Notes: a model not told the origin generated them from the letters alone. Counted from the first letter of the stretch, positions 21,851 to 33,449 are shown. The stretch: DNA of 64,000 nt from Daphnia pulex (GCF_021134715.1 NC_060023.1:930001-994000); one strand, 5' to 3'. Translations and numbers: made by a program.

Positions 21851-22265
21851 AACCAATGGATTGCGCCAGTTGCAGGAAATTCGCCAAACCAGTTTAGCCC
21901 GTCTCGTCTGCGACAACAGCAACCTTCCAGACTGTTCCGTCTTTAATACCCTTCAAATATGTAACTGGAGAGTAAGTACTAACATTGTTGAATTCGCTGG
22001 CATTTACTCATCAACTCGATTCACTTTTACGTGTTACAGAAACTCGATCGTGAATTACGCCTCGTCCTCCATTCTTCGATTGAAATTTCGTTCCAGGGGC
22101 ATTGAGATCGCCATCGGATGTTTGGCATGTTGGCGAAGGTGGTGTCCAGTGGCATTTGGGTTGTTATTTCACTGGTTACGATGCATCCAATCAGGTTACA
22201 ACTGGGGAGAATTGCGGCAGACTTTGCATCAACGGGAGTAAATGTATAAGACAACCAAATCAGGT
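21851..22265 (+). pseudogene. Broken 3' copy of the peroxidase gene
   Basis: Two blocks match exons 14 and 15 of the peroxidase. The first reads LRQLQEIRQTSLARLVCDNS. The second, after GTGTTACAG, gives [15 protein letters not shown] then [14 protein letters not shown]. The C-terminal PAN module stops short at KCIRQPNQ, and a frame break separates the start of the second block (around 22030-22110) from its PAN part. Upstream exons are missing. It is a tandem-duplication remnant. Confidence 0.85.
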
Positions 22266-22630
22266 ATACTTACTGGGACACAAAATGTTGCATTGTGATT
22301 TTCGGTCGTGAGATAGTCTTGAATTGTGAAACACACGTGCGCTTCTTGATGTTTTCAGCGGTTTCAAATTGTAATGCAATTCCTTCCTTAATCATCGCAG
22401 CACATCTCCTATGCCGAGTTAGTTTGAGGGTAATGTCGTTCAAAAAAATTGAAATTAAAAAGGTTTTTTCGTTCAGGGTTTGCCATCTCTCATACCGGTC
22501 TATTACAGCAGTAGCCAACCCTCGAGTACTACGGCGTACAAGAGTGTCCCACGTCTTACGATGATAAGCGATCTGACTTGCCCCAACGAATTTATCTAAG
22601 TTTTTTTGTATATATGCCGCGCATATCAGT

Positions 22631-22745
22631 TGTTAGTAAGTAGTGTTAGTTGTTGGTTTTAGTTAGTAGTTAGTAGTAGCGTTAGTTGTTAGTTTTAGTT
22701 AGTAATTAGTAGTTAGTAGTTAGTGTTTGTAGTTGGTTTTGGTTA
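22631..22745. repeat. TTAGT-rich low-complexity repeat
   Basis: Irregular runs of GTTAGT/AGTTAGTAGTTAG over about 115 bases. Confidence 0.8.
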
Positions 22746-22794
22746 GTATACATGCATGGTTATATTATACAGGGCGATATGGGGAACAACAATG

Positions 22795-22877
22795 GGAGAC
22801 AATGTGGCGGAAGTGGGAATCGAACACGGGACTTTTTGATACAACGCTAGATGCTATAACCATTATACCATGGGCGC
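22795..22877 (-). repeat. tRNA-like sequence (SINE head or tRNA pseudogene)
   Basis: On the minus strand an A box (TGGTATAATGGTTAT) and a B box (GTGTTCGATTCCCA) are spaced as in a tRNA, but the anticodon stem does not pair well. Probably a tRNA-derived SINE head or decayed tRNA. Confidence 0.5.
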
Positions 22878-22967
22878 ATGTCCTGATCAAACTATTTCCG
22901 GAAGTAAATTGTATTTTAAAAAATTATTGGCTGAGAACATCTAACAATATTTCATAGCTGGCATCTA

Positions 22968-23158
22968 TTACCTAGTAGCTCAGTGGTATAGTCTTAAATA
23001 GCTACACCGGAGTCCCGGGTTCAATTCCCAACCAAGACGTTCGGTCGGAAATAATTCGCTTTTCCACTAACTTTTCGCTACTGTGCTAAGAATCTGAGGT
23101 TGCCTGCAAGTTTGAATTCATCCTCAACTAAATCAGAGATATTCTGTTTGAAGCATTA

Positions 23159-23189
<31 letters not shown>

Positions 23190-23200
23190 TTTTTTTAATG
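22968..23200 (+). mobile_element. tRNA-derived SINE
   Basis: Begins with a tRNA-like head: A box TAGCTCAGTGGTATAG and B box GGGTTCAATTCCC. A tRNA-unrelated body follows, and it ends in (TA)n plus a run of about 28 T at 23170-23198. This is the pol III promoter, body and simple tail of a SINE. Boundaries are approximate and no target duplication was found by eye. Confidence 0.5.
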
Positions 23201-25080
23201 GAAAATGGGAAAGAAACCACTTATAGCCCTTTGGGTATACCTTGCTAACGCATTTCATTGGGCACGCAATGCATTGTCCATTGGGGTCCGCTAGATGACT
23301 CTTTCATCATTGAGTAAGTAAGTCGAAAAATCGTCTGCTACGCGTAATCGAAAGTTAACTTCCTGCCAAGTTGAGAACAATAAGTCGTGTTCCGAATTTC
23401 CGATGAAAAATAGTTTGTTTCATTTCAAGGTAAGGGAGAACTTACTACTCACTAGTTCATTTAACATACATCCGTTACTCCAACAATGGTCTCCACTTGC
23501 ATTAATATCTACAATAAAATCGGTTAAGTACAGTGCAAATTCCTTTGAATTTCATAGAAACGAATGAAATTATTCCCACGTTTGTTCTTCAGCTATATGC
23601 AACTTTCTTTTCCAGCTGACTATTTTAGTTTCTTTCTTCATTTTAATGACACTTCAATTTCAGACAATGCCCCTTCAAAGAAAATAATTTCCAGCCAGCC
23701 TTTGCTTTAAACTTTCGTTTCAATTTTAGACAGAAAGTGTTTCTAAAACGTTTCCTTGTCAGCAATTTGCAACTTTGGGTCCATTCACTTGTGAACGCAT
23801 CCTTGATTAGTCGAAACTGGTCGTGTTCCGTCAAATTCTTTGTCGCCTTGTTGCTCATTGCTCTTCTAGAATTTCCCAACAATCGACAATGTTGTTGTAA
23901 AATTGTCTTCAATTTCTATTATTTACTACTAGATATTGTCGCTATCGGATTGGCACGGAAAGAAAAGATATAAAGAATTTACTGCTTGATCCCGATGTTT
24001 TCACAAATATGAGCATGAATTTTAACTAACGGCTGTAAAATGCGGATGAATTCATTTGAAGATTTTAATTTGGTTTACTTTGAATGTTTGATTAGATATA
24101 GTCGTCACTTCCTGTGAGATTGGAGCATCCAGGAGAATCGGGACACCACCGGACATCATGAGAATGAACTTTTGAAGACGAATCAGCTGATGGAGTTCCT
24201 TCCAAAATAAAGGTTAGGACCCATTTCTTTTGCTTTTGCTCCTGCCATTAAATAATTAGGGGGCCGTGGCATCAATCAAGTTTGGGGGGGGGGGGGGGGG
24301 GGGGAAGAAACGAGAATGAATGGGAGGGTTGGAGCTGTGGTCGTTCGGCTTGTTGTTAGCTCCTCTTGTCTGGCGTGAACAAGCGGCAATGGAAAGGACA
24401 TTGGGAACCCCTCGTTAACCCCAATAGAATACGATACATTTGCAATTTCAGTCCCTCCGCCTACATTACCGTAAGGTTCTTAGTTTGAAACAGACCGACC
24501 TACTGTATAGACATCATTGGATAATGGACGGATGCCATGTTGTATTCGCATTTTTTAGGGACACAAGTTGTGTTATTTGATTGCAGATCGAACGTGATTG
24601 CGATGGGTTGTTAATTAATTATTAACTGAATATTTTATTAAAGGAAATTCTTTACCCTTCCGTAGTTTCGTTTTCCCTCTGTCCTCGGGTACATTCATGT
24701 GAGAGTAAATGAGTTCCAAGGTTTCATTCTTTATCCATCCTGTTTCCATTGCTGGCTAAGAATAGTCCCACTTTTATCGTTATCGAATAAGGTCCATTGT
24801 AACTTATCACAGCCAGTTGAACTTTGTGTAACCTTGACGGATTGGTCCAGGAGATACGTATCACGTCGCTGATGCGAGTTTTTTAGATTAAATCGTAAAT
24901 TTAGACATTTAAATTGTTCTCAAGAAAATATTAACTGCTTGATTTAAAACCAAACTGCTAGTCGATGTTAACATTTTTGCCAGCTGAAGATTCCAATTCC
25001 TTATCGAGATTTGATTAAATTAAACGATTGAGCTGATATAATGGTTGAAATGAAATTTCTCGACTGTCCTTTTTAATGTT
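23200..25080. other. Gene-free stretch, with poly-G and a duplicated non-coding block
   Basis: No coding content supported. 24284-24304 is a run of about 21 G. 24060-24250 resembles 26690-26850 (shared TTAGG, CTGTGAGA, GGACAT, ATGAGA and AAGGTTAGGA blocks in the same order). Confidence 0.55.
24060..24250 (+). repeat. Diverged non-coding duplicate of 26690-26850
   Basis: Collinear matches include TCCTGTGAGA/ACCTGTGAGA, CCGGACATCATGAGA/CCGGACATTACGGCCATGAGA, and AAGGTTAGGACCCATTTC/AAGGTTAGGAGCCATTTC. The pair flanks the C1q gene. Confidence 0.6.
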
Positions 25081-25172
25081 ATTTATTGCAATTAACAAAT
25101 AACAAAAATGAGAGCAACTTATATTAAGGCATACATTTGTTGTTGGCAGCAAATTGTTCATCTGACATTAAT

Positions 25173-26230
25173 TTACACACTCATGTGGTACGCCGAGTTA
25201 TTGAAATCTTGTTGCAGAAGCCAACCAGTAAAGTGATTCTGGTGCTGGAAATTGTCAAATACGTAAGTGTCTGTCGACTTGTACTTGATGGCCAACCACA
25301 CTTGATCTCCTGATTTAAGATTGAGGGTCGATTCCATATCGTAAGTTCCGAATTGTTCAATAGTGCCGACTTCGTCAGCCAGAGCCAAACCGATTTCGTT
25401 GCCGTTCGAATACAAGGCTAAACCGATCTCTTGTCTTGACGTAGGGGAAGAAGGGAAATGGACCATTCCGGACACGGCAAAGAAATAAGTTCCTGTGACG
25501 GGTGCCGTGAAGATGCCAGTGTCTATATTCATGGCGTTTCCGATGTTGTTCAAAACGCGTTCGAATGGGATCGGAGTGTTTGTGAGGTTGAAACTATTGT
25601 CCTTTTGAACGTAAAAGTAGACTGGCACCGATTTGACATCGTTATAGCCGATCCATTTCTGTAGTCCTACCAAATTGGAATATTAGTTGAGTTAGGATCG
25701 TCCTAGTGGGAGTCGAATTTAAATCAATTTTGGGTTTACCTGGATCTCCAAGTGCTTTGGTGAAGTCGCAATAGATTGTTTCGACCATGTTGACACCCAT
25801 GACGGAATAGAGTCCGCTCCAGATGTGCCCAATCGACTTGAGTTCGGCACACGAAGTTGGCATTCCGTTGATTAATTTCGGTTGGATGTCGTTTGCGATT
25901 TTCGGCGTCGGGTTCTGCAGGTTTGCGATAAACGACTCGTGACGTTGTAGTTGGGCTTCTAGTCCTGTAACTTTTGCCTTTAGTTCAGCCACTTCATCCT
26001 GCAGTCTCGTTTCTTTTGCCTGAACTTCTACTTTGAATTGGTTCTGTGAAAATAGTTTGGCGAATGAATTTGTGAGGAATGTAACTTGTAATTTTTATAA
26101 AGGGATGACTTACAAACGTGTCTGTTAGTTGTTGCAGTTTTCCCTCTAAATTGACGGCAGTAGTGGTCGAACATGTCGACCAAGCCAACAACAAAACAGC
26201 TACGTGAACTGTTGAAAAGCAGCGAACCAT
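25173..26230 (-). CDS. Secreted coiled-coil C1q-domain protein
   Basis: Three exons: 26114-26230, 25740-26043 and 25173-25666, totalling 915 bases (304 residues) in frame. A signal peptide (MVRCFSTVHVAVLLLAW) is followed by a coiled coil (~35-75; AELKAKVTGLEAQLQRHE). Next comes a short stretch resembling the start of a fibrinogen-like domain (TSCAELKSIGHIWSGLYSVM, VETIYCDF). A C-terminal globular C1q domain (~165-300) carries FTAPVTGTYFFAVSG, LALYSNGNEIG, LNLKSGDQVWLAI and HFTGWLLQ. C1q-type heads trimerise and bind diverse ligands in innate immunity. A paralogue lies at 55956. Confidence 0.9.
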
Positions 26231-26298
26231 TTTCTTTCCTTCTTATTAGAGTATCGTGTGTGTTTTTAATGGACTGAAGAAGAGACTTTGCTTCCCCA

Positions 26299-26305
26299 TT
26301 TTATA
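26299..26305 (-). promoter_or_regulatory. TATA box of the C1q gene at 25173
   Basis: TATAAAA on the minus strand, about 70 bases before the ATG at 26230. Confidence 0.55.
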
Positions 26306-26309
26306 CGAA

Positions 26310-27497
26310 ATTTAAGCTCTTCTTAGGTTTATTTTTTCCTATCGATGAAGGCTCTTAATCGTTCTCTAACCTTAGTCCCTCTATGGATTTTGAAGGCAGT
26401 ATCGGGAGATAAAAAAATGAACGTTGTTTGTTAAGATTTATCATGTTTGTTTGTTGCCATAGATCAACTTTGAAATAAAGTTTGAATGGGGATTTAATGT
26501 AAAGGCGATAATGTTCTATGTATGTATAAATGTTGGGTTCGATTTTTGTTCTTGTACCGGTGACTATGGTTACACAATGAGCCAAAAATGTCTCCGTGAA
26601 ATCACTAACATTTTACATATATGCTAGTTGCTTATTGTACGAGTTAGTTTCACCAAATATTCTGTATCGTGTGCTCATTTATTGATTGGGGTTTTAATTT
26701 TAATTCTTTTGGTTAGAATTAGCCGTCATAACCTGTGAGAACGGAAGAGCCCTCCGGACATTACGGCCATGAGATGGAAAACGGATGGAGACACAGTTCA
26801 TTCAAGGTTAGGAGCCATTTCTCTATTTCATTAGCTCCTGTCGAAACAGTCAAGTAGTTGTGAACATGATGAGACATGATGAAACAATCTTCTATTTGTA
26901 ATTTCCTTGTTCCCATTCACTCTTCAACTGATTTCTCGTCGGTGAATGATTATGATGTGAGCTCCCGAGGATAAAAGATCCCAGGCAAAGTGCAGAGCCA
27001 CACCTCAAAATGTTTGCTCTTTTCAATTTGCCGTGTTAGTCCATAGTTAACACGCACCGCTAACAACAAAACAAATAGAACACACGAAAATAGTGGCTAA
27101 AACTATTTCACGTCATTATCATGTGTGATAAGGGACTATGGTCATAGCTATTTGATATTTTGATCCCCCCTATAGAGGGCGTTATGTCCCATAAATATCT
27201 TACCAGATAATTGTCGTAAACAACATCCTGTCATAAAAGTCGTAAATGCTCTAAGCTTAATAGGATTAACCAGTCCAAGTAGAGTATGTCATATCAGCTG
27301 TTCTACTTACACTGCAACCACCCTACACGTGCATACACTATATCCTATCGGATGGCAGATTAGCACGTCCAAGGCCCCAAATTTAATAGCCACACAGGTG
27401 TTGTTGTTGGCCTAGCCGCCTACGAAACATTTCAACCGATGATTATCATTTTACGATAGACAAAGTAACTCATTCTTGAACTAATCTCTTCAACCGC
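26310..27497. other. Intergenic, includes non-coding duplicate
   Basis: About 1.2 kb without a supported gene. 26690-26850 is the partner of the 24060-24250 repeat. The remainder is promoter-side DNA for the 27635 gene, including TATAAG at 27498. Confidence 0.5.
26690..26850 (+). repeat. Diverged non-coding duplicate of 24060-24250
   Basis: See the partner at 24060; same order and orientation of matching blocks. Confidence 0.6.
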
Positions 27498-27634
27498 TAT
27501 AAGATCACGTCCCTGTTAAAATTGAACTAACCTCAAAGGCTTCTTTGCACCGTTCACAGTCGGGATTCCGAAGTCGGACTGTTCGTCTATTCACTAGTAA
27601 ACTTGCGTTGATTATTAAAACAAAATTAATAATA

Positions 27635-28811
27635 ATGAGTGCGAATTTTGTCCGGATTGTTCTCGTCGCGTTCACTCTCGTCTACTTCGCGACGATTACA
27701 GATGCTAATTACGAATATTACGATCCTGGGTAAACATTGAAATGTCTAGTCAAATATAGTGACAATTTAATTCAAAACCTTTAATTTCATAATTCAAATA
27801 GTTCCGGCACGGCCGGGATGATGGCCAAAATGAATCGGATGGAGGGCGAAATCCAGAAAGTTTTGGCGTCCGACTGTCCCGCCCAGACGAATGATTTGTC
27901 CACTTACATGCAGACGCTCTGGTGGCCCAACATCCAGTACCAGATGGCGAGAATTCCGACCCAAGAGCAAGTGCCAGTCCAGCAGCAATACGCTCGTCTC
28001 CAGTACATGCTCGGGTAATTCATTCATTTACAATTTGAATATATTCAGCCAGCTTGTTTCATAATTTTCTAACAAATCAGAATGAGGAAATGTCCGTCGA
28101 CTCAAGAAACTTTCTACCAAGGAGAGTGCCATGAAATCGGAGTCCCTGGTAATCCCTGTCCTAGAAATCAGCAACTCTATGACAGACCGGACAACAATGG
28201 CTACTGCTACTGCCAACGGGGTCTGAGCGATTTCGTTTACATGGACGGCCAATGTTACCAGCAAAACGAGCAGGTATTCATTTAGACATTTTAAAATTGG
28301 ATTTTCAATTTAACTTTAAAGTGTTTTATGCATTTAGGGACCTTGTGACGACGACCAGTGGCTAGTGGTGAGGGAAGATCGAACTCCCGCCTGCCAACAG
28401 GTACCTAGAGGATGTCCAGCTGATGGCCAACACGTCTACTGGAGTTGCGGAGGTAATACTGAATGCCAGCGTCAAACACGGAGGAATTCGATGGGCATGT
28501 GCAGCCGACTGGGCAGCCAACAACCTTCTTGCGGCGTCGGAGCCAAACTCTATCGTACTGGAACCAACTATTACTGCGGAAGACCGAGAGTGACGGTCGA
28601 CGACTGGGAGGAGCCCAACGTGATTTTACCACCGCCCAGTTCAACGTGCAGCAACACGGTGTTACAAGTTCCACAAGCTTCACAACCTCTGCCAGTTTAT
28701 GCAAGTCTGCCGCAGCAAGCAGTTGCAATTTCTGGATACCGACCGTGCCATAGGGGTTATAATCGAGACTGGACTGGAAGGTGTAGGAGAATGGTTGCAC
28801 CTCGATATTGA
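27635..28811 (+). CDS. Secreted cysteine-rich protein with DUF4789-like repeats
   Basis: Four exons: 27635-27729, 27802-28014, 28081-28273 and 28338-28811, totalling 975 bases (324 residues) in frame. Signal peptide MSANFVRIVLVAFTLVYFA. Residues ~105-170 (CPSTQETFYQGECHEIG, NGYCYCQRG) resemble the DUF4789 type of arthropod secreted Cys-rich domain. A further Cys-rich stretch follows from GPCDDDQWLV, and a C-terminal tail RPCHRGYNRDWTGRCRR. That tail matches the ends of the two small secreted proteins downstream (29306, 30816). Function unknown; extracellular. Several overlapping ORFs in the last exon are shadows. Confidence 0.88.
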
Positions 28812-28971
28812 TTGGCAAAATCTTTCAACATTTAGTCAGATTGGTAGCAAATTTGTAACAAAGGTCACTGACAAATGTCAATCATAAATTCTGGCCGTTA
28901 TGGATAATATCAGTAAAATAAACTCTTGCTAACCGAACTCGGTCCTATAAACATCTTGTTATTCATTCGGT

Positions 28972-29193
28972 TTAGTCATTACTAATAATATCTACAGTGC
29001 TGGTCCAGTAAGAAAACAGTATATCGTATGCATCGGTACATCCGCATTCAGTTCCTCCATTTGGAAATTTCAACTGCGGATGTGGTTTCCCGAACGAATG
29101 GCAAACAAACGTTTGTTGATTTTCTGACTGAAAAGTGGTGACAGCGCAGTAGGTTTTCACCCAGTCGCATTCCGGCAGTTCAGTCTCAGACAT
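28972..29193 (-). CDS. Possible small Cys-containing ORF
   Basis: 73 codons from the ATG at 29193, with text that looks coding: CDWVKTYCAVTTF, TFVCHSFGKPHPQLKFP, TECGCTDAYD. There are six cysteines. It has no signal peptide, and an in-frame TGA lies just upstream. If real it is probably the last exon of a longer gene or a fragment. No homologue recognised. Confidence 0.3.
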   Translation of the reverse strand: MSETELPECDWVKTYCAVTTFQSENQQTFVCHSFGKPHPQLKFPNGGTECGCTDAYDILFSYWTSTVDIISND

Positions 29194-29305
29194 TTGTCGC
29201 AAGTATCAAATCTGCAATTCATTCAGGATCCTTGAGACGTACAATCTGTTAATTGTTAATTACCCCCCACGGCGCCAGTCTACAATTAATTCGTAAATAT
29301 TCGAG

Positions 29306-29623
29306 ATGAAACTGATAACTATTCAAGGCTGTTGGTTTATTGTTGTTTTGCTGGCCGTGACGTCACCGGTTCGTTCAGCAGTGCCATTCGAGTGAGTATA
29401 AAACGTCATTGAAGAAAAGTTGAAAGCGAATGACGAAATTTAAATTGTGAAATGGAATTACAGGCGGGTTACCAACGGACCGCTAGTTAACAATTCACAA
29501 AAGATCAACGAATCTCGATTTCAAATCTTTAGAGTCGCCATCACAGATGTTCGATTGTGTCCGTCGGGTCTTTATCGAGACCTGACCGGTCGTTGTCGCG
29601 AGCCATTTTCAAAAATTAATTAA
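29306..29623 (+). CDS. Small secreted protein with C-terminal CPSG..RD..GRCR motif
   Basis: Two exons, 29306-29391 and 29464-29623 (246 bases, 81 residues, in frame). Signal peptide MKLITIQGCWFIVVLLAVTS. A polar spacer is followed by the C-terminal motif RLCPSGLYRDLTGRCRE. It is a paralogue of the gene at 30816: same exon phase, donor GA|GTGAGT, and similar leader. The motif also ends the 27635 protein. Similar short tails occur in arthropod secreted peptides, but function is unknown to me. The two cysteines could form a small loop. Confidence 0.8.
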
Positions 29624-29639
29624 TTCAGCAATATTATTT

Positions 29640-30815
29640 TACAATACAACTATCAAGCAATCAACTGTCCAATCAACTATGTAACATTAATTTTGAATAC
29701 ATAATTTCGGAACGATTTATTACCTGATTAAGTAACTTTTTTCGCACACCAGTAGAGGACGTATGGTCGATGGGTTTGCTGTTTAGTTACGTCAATGTTT
29801 TAAATTTTCATCAGCTGGACAGCTGCTTTTTGATACTAAAGTGGAAACGTGAAAACTTGTGTTTAACTCAAATTTCTTCTGCCATCAAAGTAAATACATC
29901 TCGACATGTCTCATCTGTCAAAAATGTAAGAACTCATTTTTCATCACTAGTCAAAATTACGTAAACATTCCGCCAGCGGATGTTGCCAATTTTCATTATC
30001 TTATTACTCGTTAGTAAACTTTACTTGAAGCATATCAAATCAAAGTGCAAATTCAGAGCAAATTTCTAAATTGTTTTTCACGAATTTAGCATCAAAAGAT
30101 AAATTTTAACTGCTAAACTTTCGTAAACCTATTGAGAAACTGTGCACCATCTAGAACGACAAATCGAAAACAGAATGAACCACTTCCTGACATGTTTTAG
30201 ATTGCGGCCGAGAACTTAATTGCGTAGAAAAAAAATGTTTAGAAAATCGCACAAACCACAAGAGTCTATAATAAAACTTAAATGCAAAATTAGTTTTAAG
30301 TGTCCCTGATGAGCAGAAACCTTGATTAGTTCAGCATTAGAAAAACTGAAAAATCACAACAAAGAAAGCTATAACTTATGACGCAAAGTCTAAACACAGT
30401 CACGCAAATATATTTATCACACATGTCCAATATTGTCCGTGTACATAGGCCTACTGTAGTTTCCATTAGGACAGTTCACTTGTTTAAACTCTTGTAAACG
30501 ACAGCAAGTAAATAAATGATCGGATTTCCCCTCGAATTAGGAAGTTTTTATCTGTGCTAGGTTTCAACACACGGCTGTGGTTTTACTATGAAATGTACAT
30601 CAAGCATTTGTTACAAAACTTACAATCCTTGTTGAAAAGAAACCACAATGATACAAAAGATTGTACTGTTCACAGTTTAGTATTCCGGCAGTGGAGCAGA
30701 CGTTTTTATTTTCTTGACAGTAAATAACTTAAAATAGTTAAATTCCTGGTAATAATAATCAATGCCATTTTATTCCTATGTGCCTGTATCTACAGTTCAT
30801 TTAACTGTATTCGAG
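29640..30815. other. Intergenic, no gene seen
   Basis: About 1.2 kb AT-rich DNA between the two paralogous small genes; only short random ORFs. Confidence 0.5.
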
Positions 30816-31156
30816 ATGAGGCTTATCATTTTACAAAGCTGTTTGATGATTGGCATTTTGCTGGTCGTGACGCCATCGGTTCGTTCAGTGCCGATCAGAT
30901 TTGAGTGAGTATAAACTGTCGTTTTTAACAGGAAACAATTTACCAAAAAAGAATGGCTATAAGAGGAATGAATATGCTAAAATTTAATTGCAGGAAGGAT
31001 ACTAACGAGCCATCGGTCAATAACTCACCAAAAAACAAAGACACTCGAAGCCTTGATTTCAATACAGTAATCGCCATCACGGATTTCAGAATTTGTCCAT
31101 CAGGTCGTAGTCGCGACGTGTTTGGTCGATGCCGTAAACCAATGGTCTCAAACTAA
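30816..31156 (+). CDS. Small secreted protein, paralogue of 29306
   Basis: Two exons, 30816-30904 and 30994-31156 (252 bases, 83 residues, in frame). Signal peptide MRLIILQSCLMIGILLVVTP. C-terminal motif RICPSGRSRDVFGRCRK. The leader (TCGAGATGA at the start) and intron position match the 29306 gene, so this is a tandem duplicate. Confidence 0.8.
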
Positions 31157-31372
31157 AATAATCTGTTTATTCAATTGTGAATAAAATTTTAAACCGATAA
31201 AAGCGATAATTGATATTTCAAATTTGAAATTTAACTTGTGTGGTTGTCTTCTAGACCATTAGAGGACGTGATGTTGTTTGGCCTGAGGCTTCTTTTTATC
31301 AGCTGTTGTCAGAACCCGTCATTCTACTCTGTGCAGTTAAGTTGTGTTGTGATCAAAGTAAAACATCTTGAA

Positions 31373-32838
31373 ATGTCTCAAGAAAGAAAAGAAGATGATG
31401 AATCACAAGCTCAGGAACTTCCCGTCAAATTCAACTTCATACCTGAATCGATAACAAGTCCGTTCATCGACATCTTTCCCGGCCAGAACGAAGGAATGGT
31501 AAGAGGCGAACCTGGGGGATTCGTCTTCAGTCGAGAGTACGGTCGTCGTGCCAATGAAATTTACCAATTCAAACCGAGAAAAGATGACGCCTGGGTCTGC
31601 ACTTTCTCAAAATCAGGTATAAAATTGTTTTCATTTCGTTTGGAAACTTGCATAGCAACAAGTGTCCAAGCAACTTTTTCCTATCTAGAATTGTATGTGA
31701 CGTCATTCATCTTTCTAGGAACTACGTGGACCCAGGAACTGGTTTGGCTGATTGTCAACGGGTGTGACACAGAGAAGGCAAAACAGATCCCATTACAAAT
31801 GAGGTCACCTTATCTCGAGTAAGTTAATTACAATTCCAAATTTACAGAGCCTGTAGAAATGTTATTTTGAATTTACAGGGGGGACTATCTGATATCGCCG
31901 GAAAAAATGCCACAGGAAATTCGCGAATGCTGGGCGCTGGAATCGTTGGACAAGAGGCCGTCACCTCGAGTTATCAAGAGTCACCTGCCTTTTAACCTTC
32001 TCCCACCTCAATTACTCGACACTTCTAAAGTTGGTCAATTGTATACAAATTGAAATAGTTGTAATATCTAATCATTCCTAACTGTTCAAGGTCGTATACG
32101 TGGCGCGGAATCCAAAAGATGTCATCGTTTCAAATTACCACCATTTCAAGCTGTTCAAGTTTCACGACTTCAAAGGAACCTTGGAAGATTTTGCCAATTA
32201 TTCCATGGATGGCCAAAGTACCTCTCGTTTTCAACTATAATTTCACATCATTAATTTAATGATTTCATTTTACCCTTACAGTTTATTATTCACCGTACTT
32301 TCCTCATGTGTTGGATGCCTGGAGTAAGAGACACCATCCCAACGTGCTGTTTCTCTTTTACGAAGAAATGAAGCAGGTATATAATTCTTAATTATTGTTC
32401 AGCTGCATTGGCAAGATAGTTAAAATGGTAATTTTTTTTCCCTTTAGGATTTGCGTGCAGTGGTGGAACGGGTGGCGGCCCATTTAAACCAAACTGTAAC
32501 CGAAGAGCAAATGGTTCGAGTACTGGAATACCTGAGCTTCAAAAACTTGGCAAGCACCGAAGCCGCTGGGAAAGAAAAAGTCAAGGAGATGGGCATCATG
32601 AATGAAGATGCCGGTACCTTTTTTCGTAAAGGTAAATTTCTATCTATATATCATTTTGTGGTGGGTAATAATTGATTATATAACTCCATGCACTAATACT
32701 TTGCGATGCTCAGGAAAGACTGGTGATTGGAAAAATCATTTCAGCCCAGAACTCAACGAGCGCATCGACAAGTGGATACAAGATAATCTGGCCGGCTCTG
32801 ATCTCAAATTCGTCATGGAATTGGATAAACAAGATTGA
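31373..32838 (+). CDS. Cytosolic sulfotransferase (SULT1 type)
   Basis: Seven exons: 31373-31616, 31719-31818, 31879-32029, 32091-32217, 32282-32376, 32448-32631 and 32714-32838, totalling 1026 bases (341 residues) in frame. Transfers sulfate from PAPS to small hydroxyl or amine compounds in the cytosol. Visible motifs: 5'-phosphosulfate loop TFSKSGTTWTQE, catalytic His in KSHLPFNLLP, 3'-phosphate site VYVARNPKDVIVSNYHHF, and C-terminal FRKGKTGDWKNHF. No signal peptide. Length is slightly over the usual ~295-300 because of an N-terminal extension. The substrate cannot be told from sequence. Confidence 0.93.
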
Positions 32839-33131
32839 TGACTTCCTTAACCCCTTTTTAAATTGTATTATATTTCAGGATTTTAAAAAATAATGGCACC
32901 CAAAGGAAATAGATAGAACATTTGGTTGAAACTTTCTGTCTCCCTATTTTTGCTTGGTCGGCTTTTCGATTGAAGAAGAATTCGCGTTACCGTCAAAGAC
33001 TCTCAAACACTAACTCACATTACAAATTTGTAATTTTTATGTAAATTTTTTCCTACGTTTTTTTCCCCTTCTAGTGACTGGTGAACTCAGAACTTGAAAA
33101 ACTCAACAACCGCCATATACGATGCGTATTT

Positions 33132-33449
33132 TTAAAGGAAAGGACATCCTCTAGGGTGGTGGTGTTTACACACGTGAAGACGAACATCAACATCAGAAAA
33201 CATTCTTTTAATGATGTTTTCTGAATTTTCCAATAACTTATTTAGATTTTCTGTTTTCTGTATACAGGCTGTAAAATTGCATCCTTCAAGTTGCTCTGCC
33301 GACCTTGACTGTCGTGAGTGTCGTCTAGCAAGTAATGCTCGTCCATCGAGCTTCTCTGTTGCGATTGCTGGCATTTGCTGAATCGATGCATCAACATCTG
33401 CGACGCCAACAAGGTAGGACCAAATTATACTTGTATCTTGCGCTCTCAA
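33132..33449 (-). CDS. Possible small peptide-precursor-like ORF
   Basis: 105 codons. The C-terminal part contains basic sites (LLARRHSRQSR), then EGCNFTACIQK and VRLHVCKHHHPRGCPFL, i.e. two spaced cysteine pairs. An acceptor-like TCGCAG at about 33399 suggests that only the last ~85 residues may be an exon. No signal peptide is seen in the ORF. I do not recognise it; it may be chance. Confidence 0.22.
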   Translation of the reverse strand: MRAQDTSIIWSYLVGVADVDASIQQMPAIATEKLDGRALLARRHSRQSRSAEQLEGCNFTACIQKTENLNKLLENSENIIKRMFSDVDVRLHVCKHHHPRGCPFL

